A stretch of DNA of 64,000 nt, from positions 85,880,279 through 85,944,278 of the forward strand of contig OZ026525.1 in assembly GCA_964019695.1 (NCBI GenBank), written 5' to 3'. Positions 45,270 to 56,929 of the stretch are shown here, piece by piece. The notes beneath the pieces are model-generated. The model was not told where the DNA came from. It ran no database searches and saw nothing but the letters and a program-made list of their open reading frames with translations. The translations under genes and the position numbers were made by a program. This DNA comes from Loripinus fragilis. Lineage: Eukaryota > Mollusca > Bivalvia > Lucinida > Lucinidae. Positions within the stretch are counted from its first letter, which is position 1. Each line of letters begins with the position of its first letter.

Positions 45270-46625
45270 TCCTGGTATATATTTGCCATAATAGGTCAAT
45301 ACCGCTATCCAGAGTCTAAGTCTCAGCCATTAGAGGTCAGCATTACTACCCAGAGTCCCATTCTCTGCCATTACAGGTCAGTGGTACTATCGAGAGCTCC
45401 AGTCTCTGCCATTTTAGGTCAGTGTTACTAACCAAAGTCCCAGTATCTGCCATTAGAGGTTCGTGGTACTGTCCAGAGGCCCAGTATCTGCCAATAGATG
45501 TCAGTGTTACTACCCAGTCCAAGTCTCAACTATTAGAGGTCAGCACTACAACACAGAGTCAGATATATGCCATTAGAGGTCAGTCGTACTTTCCAGAGTC
45601 CCAGTATCTGCTATTAGAGGCTAGTGGTATTATCTAGAGTCCCAGTATCTGCCATAAGAGGTCAGTGGTCCCATCCAGAGTCACAGTATCTGTCATTAGA
45701 GGTCAGTTGTACTATACAGAGTCCCAGGCTCTGCCATTTGATGTAAACACTACTATCTAAAGACCCAACTCAGCCATTAGATGTCAGTGTTACTATCCAG
45801 AGTCCCAGTCCATGCCACTAGTTGTCAACACTACCATCCAAAATCCCATTGTCTGCCACTAGAGGTCAGCACTACTACCCAGAGACCCAGTATATGCCAT
45901 TTGAGGTCAGTGGTTCTATTCTGAGTTCCAGTATCTGCCATTAGAGGTCAGTGTTACTATCTGGAGTCCCATTTGTTGTCATTAGAGATCAACACTACTA
46001 CCCAATCACAGTATCTGTCACTAGAGGTCAGTGTTAATATCCAGAGTTACAGTCTCAGCCATTAGAGGTCAGCTCTACTACCCAGTCGTAGTCTCTGCCA
46101 TTACAGGTCAGTGGTACTATCCAAAGTCCCAGTATCGGCTATTAGAGGTCAGTGGTACTATCCAGAGTCCCAGTTTCTGCCATTAGAGGTCAGTGTTACT
46201 ACCAAGAGTCCCAGTCTCAGCTATTAGAGGTAAGCTATACTACATAGTCAGATGTCTGCCATTATAGATCAGTCGTACAATCAAGAGTCCCAGTATCTGC
46301 CATTAGAGGTCAATGGTATTATACAGAGTCCCAGTATCTGCCATTAGAGGTCAGTGGTTCCTTTCAGCGTCCCAATATCTGCTATTAGAGGTCAGTGGTA
46401 CTATCAAGAGTCCCAGTATCTGCCATTTGAGGTCAGTGATACTATCCATAGTCCCAGTCTCTGCCATTAGATGTGCACACTACTATCGAGAGTCCCAGTC
46501 TTTGTTATTAGAGGTAAACACTACTACCCAGAGTCCCAATATCTGTCATTAGAGGTCAATGGTACGCTCCAGAGTCCCAGCTTTTGCCATTAGAGGTCAG
46601 TGGTACTATTTAGAGTCCGAGAGGG
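45270..46625. repeat. Minisatellite, ~41-bp unit, about 33 copies
   Basis: The unit has cagagtcccagtatctgcca, ttagaggtcagtggtactat and c. Substitutions are common, length is nearly constant. The array ends at agagtccgag near 46622. Frames are repeat translations. Confidence 0.95.
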
Positions 46626-46769
46626 GGCGTACCTGTAAATCTAGTCAGTAGTTATTATCCATGGGTAATTTTTTCCAGATTATCTTGTCTCTCAATCAAA
46701 ATAGTAAAGGATAAAGACGTTAGAACACATATTTTCTTAGAATATATATTTTATTTCCACAGATGAACA

Positions 46770-46912
46770 AGATACTAAAATGGTAATGTGTAGTGCTAGC
46801 ATCGGGTTTCACTGATATTTGAGTTCAACCCATTTTAGCCGTATGGAATATTCCAAAGGGCTAAAATGGGTTGAACTCAAATATAGTTGAAATTCGTTAC
46901 CATTTTTGTGTC
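46770..46912. repeat. Perfect fold-back element
   Basis: Arm 46815-46840 and arm 46859-46884 are exact reverse complements over 26 bases (gagttcaacccattttagcc and ggctaaaatgggttgaactc cores). The 18-base spacer itself contains the palindrome ggaatattcc. Outer segments aaaatggtaatg (about 46777) and gttaccattttt (about 46897) extend the symmetry. Confidence 0.9.
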
Positions 46913-47842
46913 CATTATACAATGTCAGGTGTGGTAGATTAACCATGTGTCTACTGGAAACTCCTAAAAAAGTACATGTATTTGGCACACAGCTAGGACC
47001 CGATTGAAATGCTGCATGTGCTATGATAAATTCAATCTCAAGAGGATGTAGTTCGTCCTAGTTTGGAAATTCTAATCGTTGGCCCCTTTATTTGCATACT
47101 AAGATGGGATAATTCATTAGTACACAAAGGGTTAACTTTTTTAGTTGGCCTAATTGTGTGTAAAACCTGGCTTACTTGCATGCAAAAGACAAGGGGGCAT
47201 ACCGGCCTGCGCATCTTCGCAATCTGATCAGCCCCTGTGTTTTTCACTTACTGCAAAATATACTACTCGTGTCACGCATAAATTCACTATATGATTCTAC
47301 CTAGTCTCTATAGCTGTGCAGGCTGGGCTGGATCTTACTTGATCGAAAACCCCGAGAACAGGTTTTCTCGTGTCGCAACCCAATTGAAATACAGCAACAT
47401 TCTGCAGAATCTCATCTGGGCATGCACTTTTTTGTTTACTAATATTCAGTAAAGTATACTAACTTTGACATGCACTTTAGACCCAGTTCAGGCCCGACAA
47501 GAGTTTGGGCATGAAATGGATTAAAATTGTTTGACACTTTGATTTTGATACGCAAGCAGTGATCGCATAATATATTTTTAATAAAAATGGCGGCTCAATC
47601 CCAGTGTGCACCGAGCGAAAGGCGACAGGTTTGTTTGTGCTAGCGGACTTCCTGTGCGACAATGGCACTCCTATAAGAATATTTTTGAAAAAAAAAGTTA
47701 TTTTTGAAAAAAATCAGCAGACGACAAAATAGCACAAAATGTTCGCAGCATGCAGCAGAGTTTAATATTTTATAGCCTATAAGTTATCCCACTAAAGAAA
47801 AGAAAAGGGTCTTTTGCATTACACCACAATTCAATTTACTTT
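46913..47842. other. Non-coding, minor repeats
   Basis: 47190-47240 (accggcctgcgcatcttcgc, aatctgatcagccc) is a copy of the gcgcagatgcg-type dispersed repeat. No gene is visible. Confidence 0.5.
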
Positions 47843-48055
47843 AGTGGAGTGCTGTGTCTCAGTTGGTAAAGCGTTAGACTAGGCACTGAAGAGTTGCTAG
47901 ATCGAGCCTCACCGCCGGCGGAGTCACGTTGTGCAAGTCCCTGAGCAAGACACTTTATCCGCTGCTTAGTACTGGTTCAACGCAGGAAAATCCATCCCAA
48001 CATGACTGAAAAGTTGTTGACTGAGAAGTAAAGAATCGAAACAATCAAATCAATT
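47843..48055 (+). mobile_element. tRNA-derived SINE
   Basis: The head tgtgtctcagttggtaaagc with gctagatcgagcctcaccgc resembles A and B boxes (B box degenerate). The body reads caagtccctgagcaagacac, tttatccgctgcttagtact, ggttcaacgcaggaaaatcc, and the tail gactgagaagtaaagaatcg. It is the same family as 51608-51805. Confidence 0.8.
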
Positions 48056-48654
48056 TACTTTATGAGTAATCTCAGTTACATTAATCATGTTAACTTGATA
48101 ATGATATAAAGCAGTTAGATGCAACACACATGACACAGATGCATTAATAGCCACACTCTCCATGTATCATCAAAGCTGTTCCATAGTTAAAACACGACGC
48201 GCATATTGTCAACGTGCTAAAGAATCTCCCTGAAACAGTGGGAAAAGGCTGTCAAAATGTAGGGCACTCTCCTGGAAATCCTATAAATAGACATTTTAAT
48301 TTTGTGTATTTTTTTTTTCTTACCATTCATCCCGATAGACATATACTACTTTAACTGCTAATGTGACAGTAGAAATAGTCGTTTATAATGATATGTGCTG
48401 CGTACATGTGAGAAATTTATTTTCCTGGTTAGGATCAAAGCACGTTCTGGGTTAGGATCAATTTTTCTGGGTTAGGGCAATTTCCGGGATAGGAGTACAA
48501 CATACGTGTACATGTGGCATTAAACATATGTTCGACAAGTCCCATTTTAAGTGGCTAACCCATATAGAGTTTATAATGGAGCAAGGATATATTTATCATG
48601 CCTTCAACTCGAGTTACCTTGCCACACTGGATAGGTTGCAAACACCCGCTCCAC
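48056..48654. other. Non-coding, with inverted repeat copy
   Basis: 48420-48510 is the inverted counterpart of 43945-44040 (tttcctggttaggatcaaag, ctgggttagggcaatttccg). Otherwise nothing is recognised. Confidence 0.5.
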
Positions 48655-49640
48655 AATTCCGCTTAACCTTCTACCAACCGTCCAACGCTCTACCAACCGT
48701 CTAACGCTCTACCAACCGTCCAACGCTCTACCAACCGTCCATCGCTCTACCCACCGTCCAACGCTCTACCAACCGTCCAACGCTCTACCAACCGTCTAAC
48801 GCTCTACCAACCGTCTAACGCTCTACCAACCGTCTGACGCTCTACCAACAGTCTAACGCTCTACCAACCGTTCAACGCTCTACCAACCGTCTAACGCTCT
48901 ACCAACCGTCTAACGCTCTACCAACCGTCTAACGCTCTACCAACAGTCTAACGCTCTACCAACCATCTAACGCTCTACCAACCGTCTAACGCTCTACCAA
49001 CCGTCTGACGCTCTACCAACCGTCTGACGCTCTACCAACAGTCTAACGCTCTACCAACCGTCTAACGCTCTACCAGCCGTCTAACACTCTACCAACCATC
49101 CAACGGTCTACCAACCGTCCAACGCTCTACCAACCGTCCAACGTTCTACCAACCGTCTAACGCTCTACCAACCGTCTAACGCTCTACCAAAAGTCTAACG
49201 CTCTACCAAAAGTCTAACGCTCTACCAACAATCTAACGCTCTACCAACCGTCTAACGCTCTACCAACCGTCTAACGCTCTATCAACCGTCTAACGCTCTA
49301 CCAACCGTCTAACGCTTTACCAACCGTCTAACGCTCTACCAACTGTCTAACGATCTACCAACCGTCTAACGCTCTACCAACCGTCTAACGCTCTACCAAC
49401 CGTCTAACGCTCTACCAACCGTCTAACGCTCTAACAAACGTCTAACGCTCTACAAACCGTCTAACGCTCTATCAACCGTCTAACGCTCTACAAACCGTCT
49501 AACGCTCTATCAACCGTCTAACGCTATACCAAGCGTCTAACGCTCCACCAATCGCCTTACGCTCTACCAACCGTCTTACACTCTACTTACCGTCTAACGC
49601 TCTACCAACTGCCTAACGCTCTACCAACCGCCTAACGTGG
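48655..49640. repeat. Minisatellite, 19-bp unit, about 51 copies
   Basis: The unit is gctctaccaaccgtctaac with variants cgtccaac, cagtctaac and cgtctgac. Variants cluster in runs (cgtccaac at both the left end and about 49100-49150), a sign of local copying. It is locally GC-balanced within AT-rich flanks. No frame is conserved. Confidence 0.97.
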
Positions 49641-51171
49641 TGACTTTCAACTCCCAATAACTCTGTTGTCTTTCGGCAGAAACTTAAAGTGCGGGTACTT
49701 GTTTTCTTAGTTAGGACAAGAGGAACACGTTGACACCAAATTTCAGTGAAATTCTATTTTGCAACAAAAGTATCTCCTTTAAAAATGATGCTACTCGGTA
49801 CTGAGTTTGATGTCATCAACTTTAATGACGTAATTTCTAAAAACAGAACGCCGTTGATCATGGTAGGAGACCCAGAGAATTAAAAATTGGAAAAAGTGGC
49901 TGGATAGTAGCAAACTTTTGGACAATATCCTGGGTTAATATGATGTTTCAGAAGTGTGAAAACGGATATTGCACAAATTTTAAGTCTTTCAAAAGATGGT
50001 TTATCATAGGGTAACCATAGCTACCCTCATGCAGGCTTCATAGCAAGCTATTCACTGCATTGCTTAAAAGAAAAGCACTTTTGACAACATGTACATATTT
50101 TCGGATCAAAGGTTTACTAATCATGTACACGTGGCATCTTAACCAACAGTTTCCTCGTATTTTGATACCCCATTTACACAACAGAATGCGCCGCCATGTG
50201 AACCTGCATTTTGTAACCTGTTCATATTGTTAATACACTGCGTTGCCATGTAAGATAATGAGTATAGATATGGCACATGTTCTTACCTTCTTTTAGGGGC
50301 CATACCCTCGCCCCTACCACACCCGGCTATCATATCCCCTTCCTATATCAAGCATACTGGTTTCACCAAAAATTTAAATGAAAATGTTTTCTTCCCTGAC
50401 TCACTAGACAAAAAATACATAATGACACCAACAGAAGATGGGCGTTTTTCACAACACATCACAACTGTAAAACCTCTCAAATTGCCTTCTGTATTTCGTC
50501 CCCCCTGGTAGTCTTCCATTTGTAGCATAACATTTTTTTGTATCATGGCATGCTTAAAATATATCAGATTCGGGCAGGTATTGTGCGGCAGTTTGTATCA
50601 ATCTCCGAAATCAAAACAACTGTCACTCCAATAGCAAGCATACCAGCTGTCAAGTTTCCTCTAAACATTTTGCTAACCATCAAAACGATATCAACGTTAG
50701 CAAAAGACCTCGGTCAGTCTTAAAGAACGATTGCCCATAAAAATGGCCAGAGAAGAATGTCAAAGAAAACAATATTTTTTCCATTGAAAGGATAGTAGGT
50801 TCTACCCTCAAATAATCTGCAAAACTGTTTTACTCATAGGACAAGTACCAATTAAAAAATATAGTTTGAAAAATCTTTTTTTGCTATTTAACACATAGAA
50901 AATAGAAAAAGTTTACTGAAGTGCCCCCCATGACCGAATTAATCATTTGCATATAGTTGTAGTATTCCATTTCACACATCATATAAAAATGGCATGATTG
51001 GTCACGGGGGACGACGCTGTCAAAATGCTCAAAACAAAATATCATAAAGCTTATTAGGAACTAATTTTGTACAAACCTGTAGGTAAATATCAATTTAGAA
51101 TGGCATGTATCAGAGCATTAGTTATGAATGCGTACCAAGTAATTAGTTGTCTTATTTCTTAACTAAAAAAT
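49641..51171. other. Non-coding, no recognised feature
   Basis: Frames at 50343-50546 (minus) and 50538-50723 (plus) overlap in position and show no recognisable domain or splice context. I do not annotate them. Confidence 0.45.
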
Positions 51172-51232
51172 ATGTTGTGGGTACTCAAAAGAACCGCCAC
51201 AATGAGACGGTTTTTAAGCACCAAATAGTAGG
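51172..51232. repeat. Degraded hairpin related to 21130-21188
   Basis: tgttgtgggtactcaaaaga matches the left arm of the 21.1-kb hairpin, and cggttttt with aagcacc is the decayed right arm. Confidence 0.55.
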
Positions 51233-51607
51233 TTAAATCTGATGGGTAGAAAATATTTACTATTTTACACTCAAAAACTGTGTTTGCTGCAGCGGTCTGA
51301 GTTCATAGTGTTTTTACATGTTGTAGGATTTTTTATTTCATCGACGGACGTAGTGACCATGCGGTTTTTTGGGGCACATTTGTGGTATAGGTTGAAGATT
51401 TAATGCATATAGTATTAATAGAATTTTCGCTTACTGCAAAGGCGGCAACTTTAATATTCATATCTGGGCGTGGTTCGGCTATTTCATATGCTAAGGAAGG
51501 AAAATCAGGTTTATTTATAATTTGGTAAAGAGTTAATAAGCTTTTTTAGCCGCGCAAACGTGCGTGCATTTCATGAAAGTCCTGACCGTATATACACTGA
51601 CCTCGCA

Positions 51608-51805
51608 TAGGGAGCGCAGTGGCTCAGTGGTAGAGTGCTTCACTCGAGACCGAAGGGCGGCGGGTTCGAGCCTCACCGGCGTCACTGCGTTGTGTCCTTG
51701 AGCAAGAACATTAATCCTAGCTTAGTACTGGTTCAACCCAGGAAGACCCCGTCCTTTTATAACTGAAAGATTGTTGATGGGACGTAAAGAATCAAATCAA
51801 AACAA
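51608..51805 (+). mobile_element. tRNA-derived SINE, best-preserved copy
   Basis: An A box (tggctcagtggtagagtg) and a B box (gcgggttcgagcctcacc) are well kept. They are followed by ttgtgtccttgagcaagaac, ttaatcctagcttagtactg, gttcaacccaggaagacccc, and a tail of gacgtaaagaatcaaatcaa. By class it is transcribed by RNA polymerase III and mobilised by a LINE. Confidence 0.85.
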
Positions 51806-53487
51806 AACTGACCTCGCATGTATTAACCCTTAAAGCGCGTATCACAAAAAGTCGTATGTTTTTGTTTGCACGCATAGCTCTGTGTATCGGATCCTTTAGA
51901 TAAACCAAAAACTTTGAAGCGTGACTCTATTTACAATATTGATATGTTGTTCTAGAAAAAAGGGTTTCAGGCGTTTATTTACATTTACTATAAAAGCTTT
52001 AATTGATACAAGGGCCAACTTCACGAGATAGTGTGGTGTTCAAATAGCAGTGAAAAGACTAGACTGGCTCCCGTCGTCAAACTTAATTATGCATACTCAA
52101 AAGTATTTTTTTCATTGATTTCTCAATATAATGATGGCTTAGTTTGACGACTGGTATTATGAGTAAAGAAACACCTTTATAGTACACATGAACTAAACAG
52201 AGATTAACTGTATCTCACTTAGAAGAAAACCAAGAGGTGCCATAAAATAAACAGATCTTTATCCTCCATCTGAAACAAATTTGATACGGTGTGCCTGATT
52301 TATTACCTTGAGCTGAGTGAGAGTATTCTGGCTAGTATTCTGGACAGGGAGAAAAAAATGAAATTGATAAATTAGAATACTTGAGACATAGCATGAAAAA
52401 AGTGTTTGCCCTGTGAAGACTCTGATAAGCCTAAGCAGACCAGCCAGATCATAAGACCAGCGTGAAGTGAAAAATTTATAAAGTAAAATAATGTATTTAG
52501 ACAAAATATGAAAAAAGGGCGTGCTCGGTGAAGGATCAGCTAAGCCTGGGCATGAATTCAGAGCAAATTTGAGATGTTTGACAGAGAGATTAACATAGAG
52601 CACCAGCAATTACCAAAAAGATATTTTAACAGATGATGAGAATTATCATGGCACACAACATATTAAAGGATTTTTTGGTATTTAGCTGTGCTAAATACTG
52701 GGTCCGAGATTTCAATAACCCGGATTATACTTTTGAGAATTAATTTCCCCATGTACTTCATATAACAATAAGATCCGGTTTGAATTGTATCTTCTTAACA
52801 CTTGTTAGATGCTTATATAATTAAATAAGCAATTATCATTAAGTGCATACTTATCTAATATTCCTCTGTAAAATTGTGATAAGGTTTTCCTGAGTAACCA
52901 GCATCATTAACTGGTAAAAGACGCAATCCTCTATTATATGCAGTCATTATTTTCGTCTTTAAAAATCAACATTGCAATTACCACATGTGTTCCACTAAGC
53001 ACACACCTAAATTTACTCTACTACTAATTCTCTTCAAGAGTAGAAAAACGACCTTATATCCACCAATTGTTTTAAGTTAAGAGTCACTGGACCGTATATA
53101 ACACCATTTAAGAACAGAATCATGACTGAATACCTGCCGAATGCTTTAATTAAAGACATATGCGGCTATTTCCAATGCGCACCTTTTCCGCGTCTGGAAA
53201 CGTATACAGTTGTCTGGGTCCTGTCTTTCGACCATTAGCAAATTCGGCTCAACACAGCTTCCCACATTCTTATGTCATATCGGTGTTCCAACATTTTCTT
53301 GACAAAATAAAGTTATTAAAGTGTGTCAGATATATCTATTGACATCTAACAGAACTAATCGTCTCAGCACTGAAGACAGATAAATGTAGATCAGTCGAAA
53401 TCAAACGACGTACACAATTACCCCGGTTACGAATACGACAGTGGCCGAGTCTCTACTATTTGCATGGTTATTTAGAGAGGCGCACGA
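51806..53487. other. Non-coding, one doubtful micro-exon
   Basis: On the minus strand near 52300-52345 an acceptor-like ccctgtccag and donor-like gtaataaat bound an 11-codon open stretch (NTSQNTLTQLK). Without similarity or a partner exon this is too weak to call. Nothing else is seen. Confidence 0.3.
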
Positions 53488-53488
53488 C

Positions 53489-53565
53489 CTGACCTCGTAG
53501 CCTAGTAGTTAGCGTGTCTGGCTACGAAGCCAGAGGACCAGGATCGATTCCTGTATGCGCACATA
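53489..53565 (+). tRNA. tRNA-Arg(ACG)-like sequence, probably a pseudogene
   Basis: gacctcgtagcctagtagtt, agcgtgtctggctacgaagc and ggatcgattcctgtatgcgc give A-box, anticodon-arm and B-box/T-arm regions. The triplet ACG lies in the anticodon position. The anticodon arm pairs ctggc with gccag, leaving an abnormal six-base loop. The acceptor stem is poorly paired, so a functional tRNA is unlikely. A T run follows at 53574-53583. Confidence 0.5.
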
Positions 53566-54189
53566 TTTTCAGTGTTTTTTTTTTGTAACATTTTACTGCT
53601 AAATTGCTTCATTAATTTGTAAAATGGCATCATCAAAATGACCGAAATGGTCATTCCAGAACTTTTATATTGAATTACGCATGAAATCTGTGGGGGTGGG
53701 GTTAAATTTGGCCCATTTGAAAGAGAACTAGTTCGGTGACCCCAGATTTTTAATCTTTTTTCTGAAAGGTATTATAATAGTCCATGAATTAAAAATGATT
53801 TTTTAAGAATTTCAATATCAGATTTTTTAATACATGATTTATTCTAAAAACAAATTCCAATTTTCGACGAATTGCCCAAATATATCATGCAGTATCTTGT
53901 CACAGCATGGGATAACAAATAAACTTGCATATTTTCTAAAAGGTTTGGGATCATGGGTAATAATTTAAATTAAAAGAAAGAAGCTGGCTGAAGATTACAA
54001 CCGTTTTAGCTCGATATTTAGGACTAGTGTATTTTTTAGAAAATTGGTCAAATGCTGAAAACTTCAATCTGAGATTATGAAAAAATAAGCACGGTGACAT
54101 ATCATTTTTATTTCATAAATGGATAGTTTATGCATTAAACAAACTGTATGCAAAGTATTGAACATATTTCAATATGGGAAGTATTTAGT
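53566..54189. other. Non-coding, no recognised feature
   Basis: AT-rich, with no exon or tandem structure noticed. Confidence 0.45.
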
Positions 54190-54480
54190 AGCATATGTCC
54201 TCAAGTGATCAGAGCTACTCCCAGGACTCTAGCTGTTACCAGAAGAGCTCAGCAGCCCCCCAAATAATCCTGTCGGGGCCCCGAACATCCCCCGACAAAC
54301 CCTGACAGCCCCGAACAGCCTCAGAATAGCCCCAAAAGCCCCAAATAACTCAGCCTGACCCTGGAATAATACAACCTACCCTGGGAACAGTCATGACAGG
54401 CCCCCCCATCAATCTGATGGCTCTCAGAGGTTTCCCCCAAAAATAATTTTGGGGGCCCCCAAAAGGCCTACGGAGTACCC
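54190..54480. repeat. C-rich imperfect short repeat
   Basis: Short reiterations such as agcccccc, cccgaacagcc, gccccaaaagccccaaat and gtttcccccaaaaataattt occur in a strongly C-rich block. It resembles the ctccc/gggag dispersed family at 1265-1420 and 56.5-58.5 kb. Confidence 0.5.
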
Positions 54481-55142
54481 ATATATGGCCCAAAAACACT
54501 TGTAAGCACCCTTAATATTCAATTTACAAGGAAGCATAACTATCGTTTGCAAACTTTGATACCAGAGCTGTTAATTAAGCATTTTAACAGTCCATGGTAT
54601 TATACGTTTTCCACAATATAGGGTGACTACAAGTTTCTGGTTTGGTCTAACTTCCTTAGCCTTATGAATGGCTTCTTCCATAATGTCAAAATTGCCTTGA
54701 AACAAAACAAATTTGTACTAAAAATTATAATACCTATAAAGGTATATAATTCAGATTTAGAATCTCTTTATTCAGAATGGCAGAATATTACATTATAGCG
54801 TATTCCAATATTACAACATATAGCCATATGAACAGAATAATAATATATGTGTGTTGCTGTGTACAGCAGATAAAATTCTGCCTTCTTATCCTTTCACTGC
54901 TGATCCTAAATTAGATAAGGGCCATTACCACTATCAACATTAACATCTGTAAACTCTTAGCAGTAGCTATTCATATATCTGGGAGCAGGTGTACTTTACA
55001 GCGTCTCAAGAATCCTTAAGATTTAACCAGTCGTATGTTCTAAGGGCTGAAAGAAAAGACAACTCTGACGGGAAAACAATGTTTGGATTATTTCTCTTGG
55101 TCAGAACATCCTTATTAAATCAATGAACATACGACAGGGAGC
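54481..55142. other. Non-coding, no recognised feature
   Basis: Nothing beyond AT-rich sequence is seen. Confidence 0.45.
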
Positions 55143-55390
55143 CAGTCTAGTGTTTCTGTTGTTGTTGATTAATTGTTTGTGGGGGTTCTGTGTTTGATGC
55201 TTGTTTTACTTTATGTCCGCCTAGTTTTGCAATCAGCTTGATGGGGAAGAGAAAGCTGGTTGATTTACTTTAGTTATCTTCCTGGTGCCTTTAAATTGTG
55301 ACTGTTAGTGCTCTGTAGCTCTTCCTCGTGGTGTCCTGGGTCAGTCTGCAGTGTGTGATTGTGGTATTTCCTGGTCATACTTACTTGCTT
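55143..55390 (+). mobile_element. Naiad family B 3' fragment
   Basis: Collinear with the complement of 56930-57160: tttctgttgttgttga, tactttatgtcc, cttgatggggaagaga, tcttcctggtg, gctcttcctcg, ctgcag-gtgattgtggtatttcct and the catacttactt end. It is moderately diverged and lacks coding sequence. Confidence 0.8.
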
Positions 55391-56535
55391 TATAGAGGAA
55401 ACTTTCAATCAACAATTCAAACCATTTTCGAATTCAGACATGCTTCAGAGTTCTAATTACGGTACAATTAAGTTATGCGGTCTTCAAAGGATACTTATCA
55501 CTCTAAATTGATGATTGTTAATGAGCTACTTTTACCTGGGTTGATTAGTTATCATGCCATCATGCCACAGCATTAAATGAGTTCAAATCAATGTATTTGT
55601 GTTGATCCAACGTTGTGTGAAACTGTCATTTCAGCCGATTGGGAGTGGTTGCGTTGGGTCAAAACTGTGATGTAATCTAGCCTCCGCATATGGAGAAAAT
55701 GATTGTTTGGAATATTTGGACAGATCACCTGACGGTTTAAATTGTTGCATTGAGTATTTACTACAACCGCATGATGTTTTGTACCATCTGTATGTGGCGT
55801 TTCCCCCTTAATATGACCTGTCCGATGAACCCCAATGCCTGTCCGATGAACCCCGATGGCTGTCCAATCCACCCCTTTAATACCCTGCGCTCTTTGAAGG
55901 CTTATTACTCTATCTACATGAGCTTAAACACGCTAGATTTGCCTCCCTTTTACCACGTATTGAATACACTTGAATGCGTCATCCAATGCGACGACAACCG
56001 TTGATATCCGAATTTAAAGTAGAGATCTCGAAAAGTGTCCGATGAACCCCGGTTTTACTCTAGCCTATTAATGTTCTTTCTGGTTGGTTGATTAGGTGCG
56101 CCGGTTTCATATTATTTGACTTATTTATTTTTCGTTTTATTTCGTTCAGCAGCAGCAAAAATATCAAATGTATTACACATAATTTATGATTATTTCTTAA
56201 ACTCATAGCAAAAGTGCACATTGTTCTTGTTACAGCTCAAAATTCATTTAGCTACCACGCCTTAGCGTATTAATTTTATAGATTGACCTTCAAATAAAAC
56301 CTGTTTTATCTTCGCTTGGCAAATATTAGTAGACAAACTATTAATTACCTTATTGAGTACGGAACCAATTTAAAACAGATAAACCGTTAGAATGTCCTCT
56401 GTCCATATGGCATCGTTGGTTTATCACAACTGAAAATAACACACATACACCATCCTTATTTCTTTCTTGGTAGTAGTGTTGGTCGCTAAATAAAAAAATT
56501 CTAGGTAAGGATTTTTTTCATGTACGCCGTCACTT
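55391..56535. other. Non-coding, short internal repeats
   Basis: tgtccgatgaacccc occurs at 55820, 55840 and 56037. The frame at 55750-56004 spans two of these and lacks recognisable domains. The 56270-56340 stretch repeats part of 43560-43620. Confidence 0.45.
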
Positions 56536-56539
56536 GATA

Positions 56540-56928
56540 AAAGAGGCCCAATTGGGGTCTGTGCTCCCTTGCTCCCTTAAACTAATGCATTGATCTCGCC
56601 GATTCTCTGAAAACAAATTTCTCAGCTCCTTAAAAGTATTTTGCGTTGCTCCCCAAATCCATAAATTTAGTTAACTCAGTTTCTCCCACAAAGCCTCAAA
56701 ATTATAGGCCACTTCTCCCTTAAACTTGTATTTTTCTCTCCGTAAGATTACATTCACCTACTTAAAAACTATGAGGCCCTGGAAGGGGATCCCAGTATCC
56801 CATTAATTATTTTGAAAAATATCCCATATCCAATAAATAATGCAAATATCCCCAAAATCCCCCCAGGGGGTCTGTGCTCCCTTGACCCCTGAAAATAATT
56901 CATTGATCTCCCCAAAAATAGTAAATGA
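56540..56928. repeat. C-rich dispersed repeat flanking a Naiad (left)
   Basis: gtctgtgctcccttg, ttgctccccaaatcc, ccacttctccctt and aatccccccagggggtctgt recur. The repeat resumes at 58391 on the other side of the Naiad copy. Confidence 0.65.
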
Positions 56929-56929
56929 G

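Noticed and set aside
52259..52609. 116-residue minus-strand frame as a gene
   Set aside because: It has no recognisable domain. Only an 11-codon stretch has splice-like borders, which is too little to support an exon.
53489..53565. Functional tRNA-Arg gene
   Set aside because: The anticodon loop length is abnormal and the acceptor stem does not pair well, so I list it as tRNA-like only.
55750..56004. 84-residue frame with C-P-M-N-P repeats
   Set aside because: The repeated residues come from the tgtccgatgaacccc DNA repeat and there is no other support.
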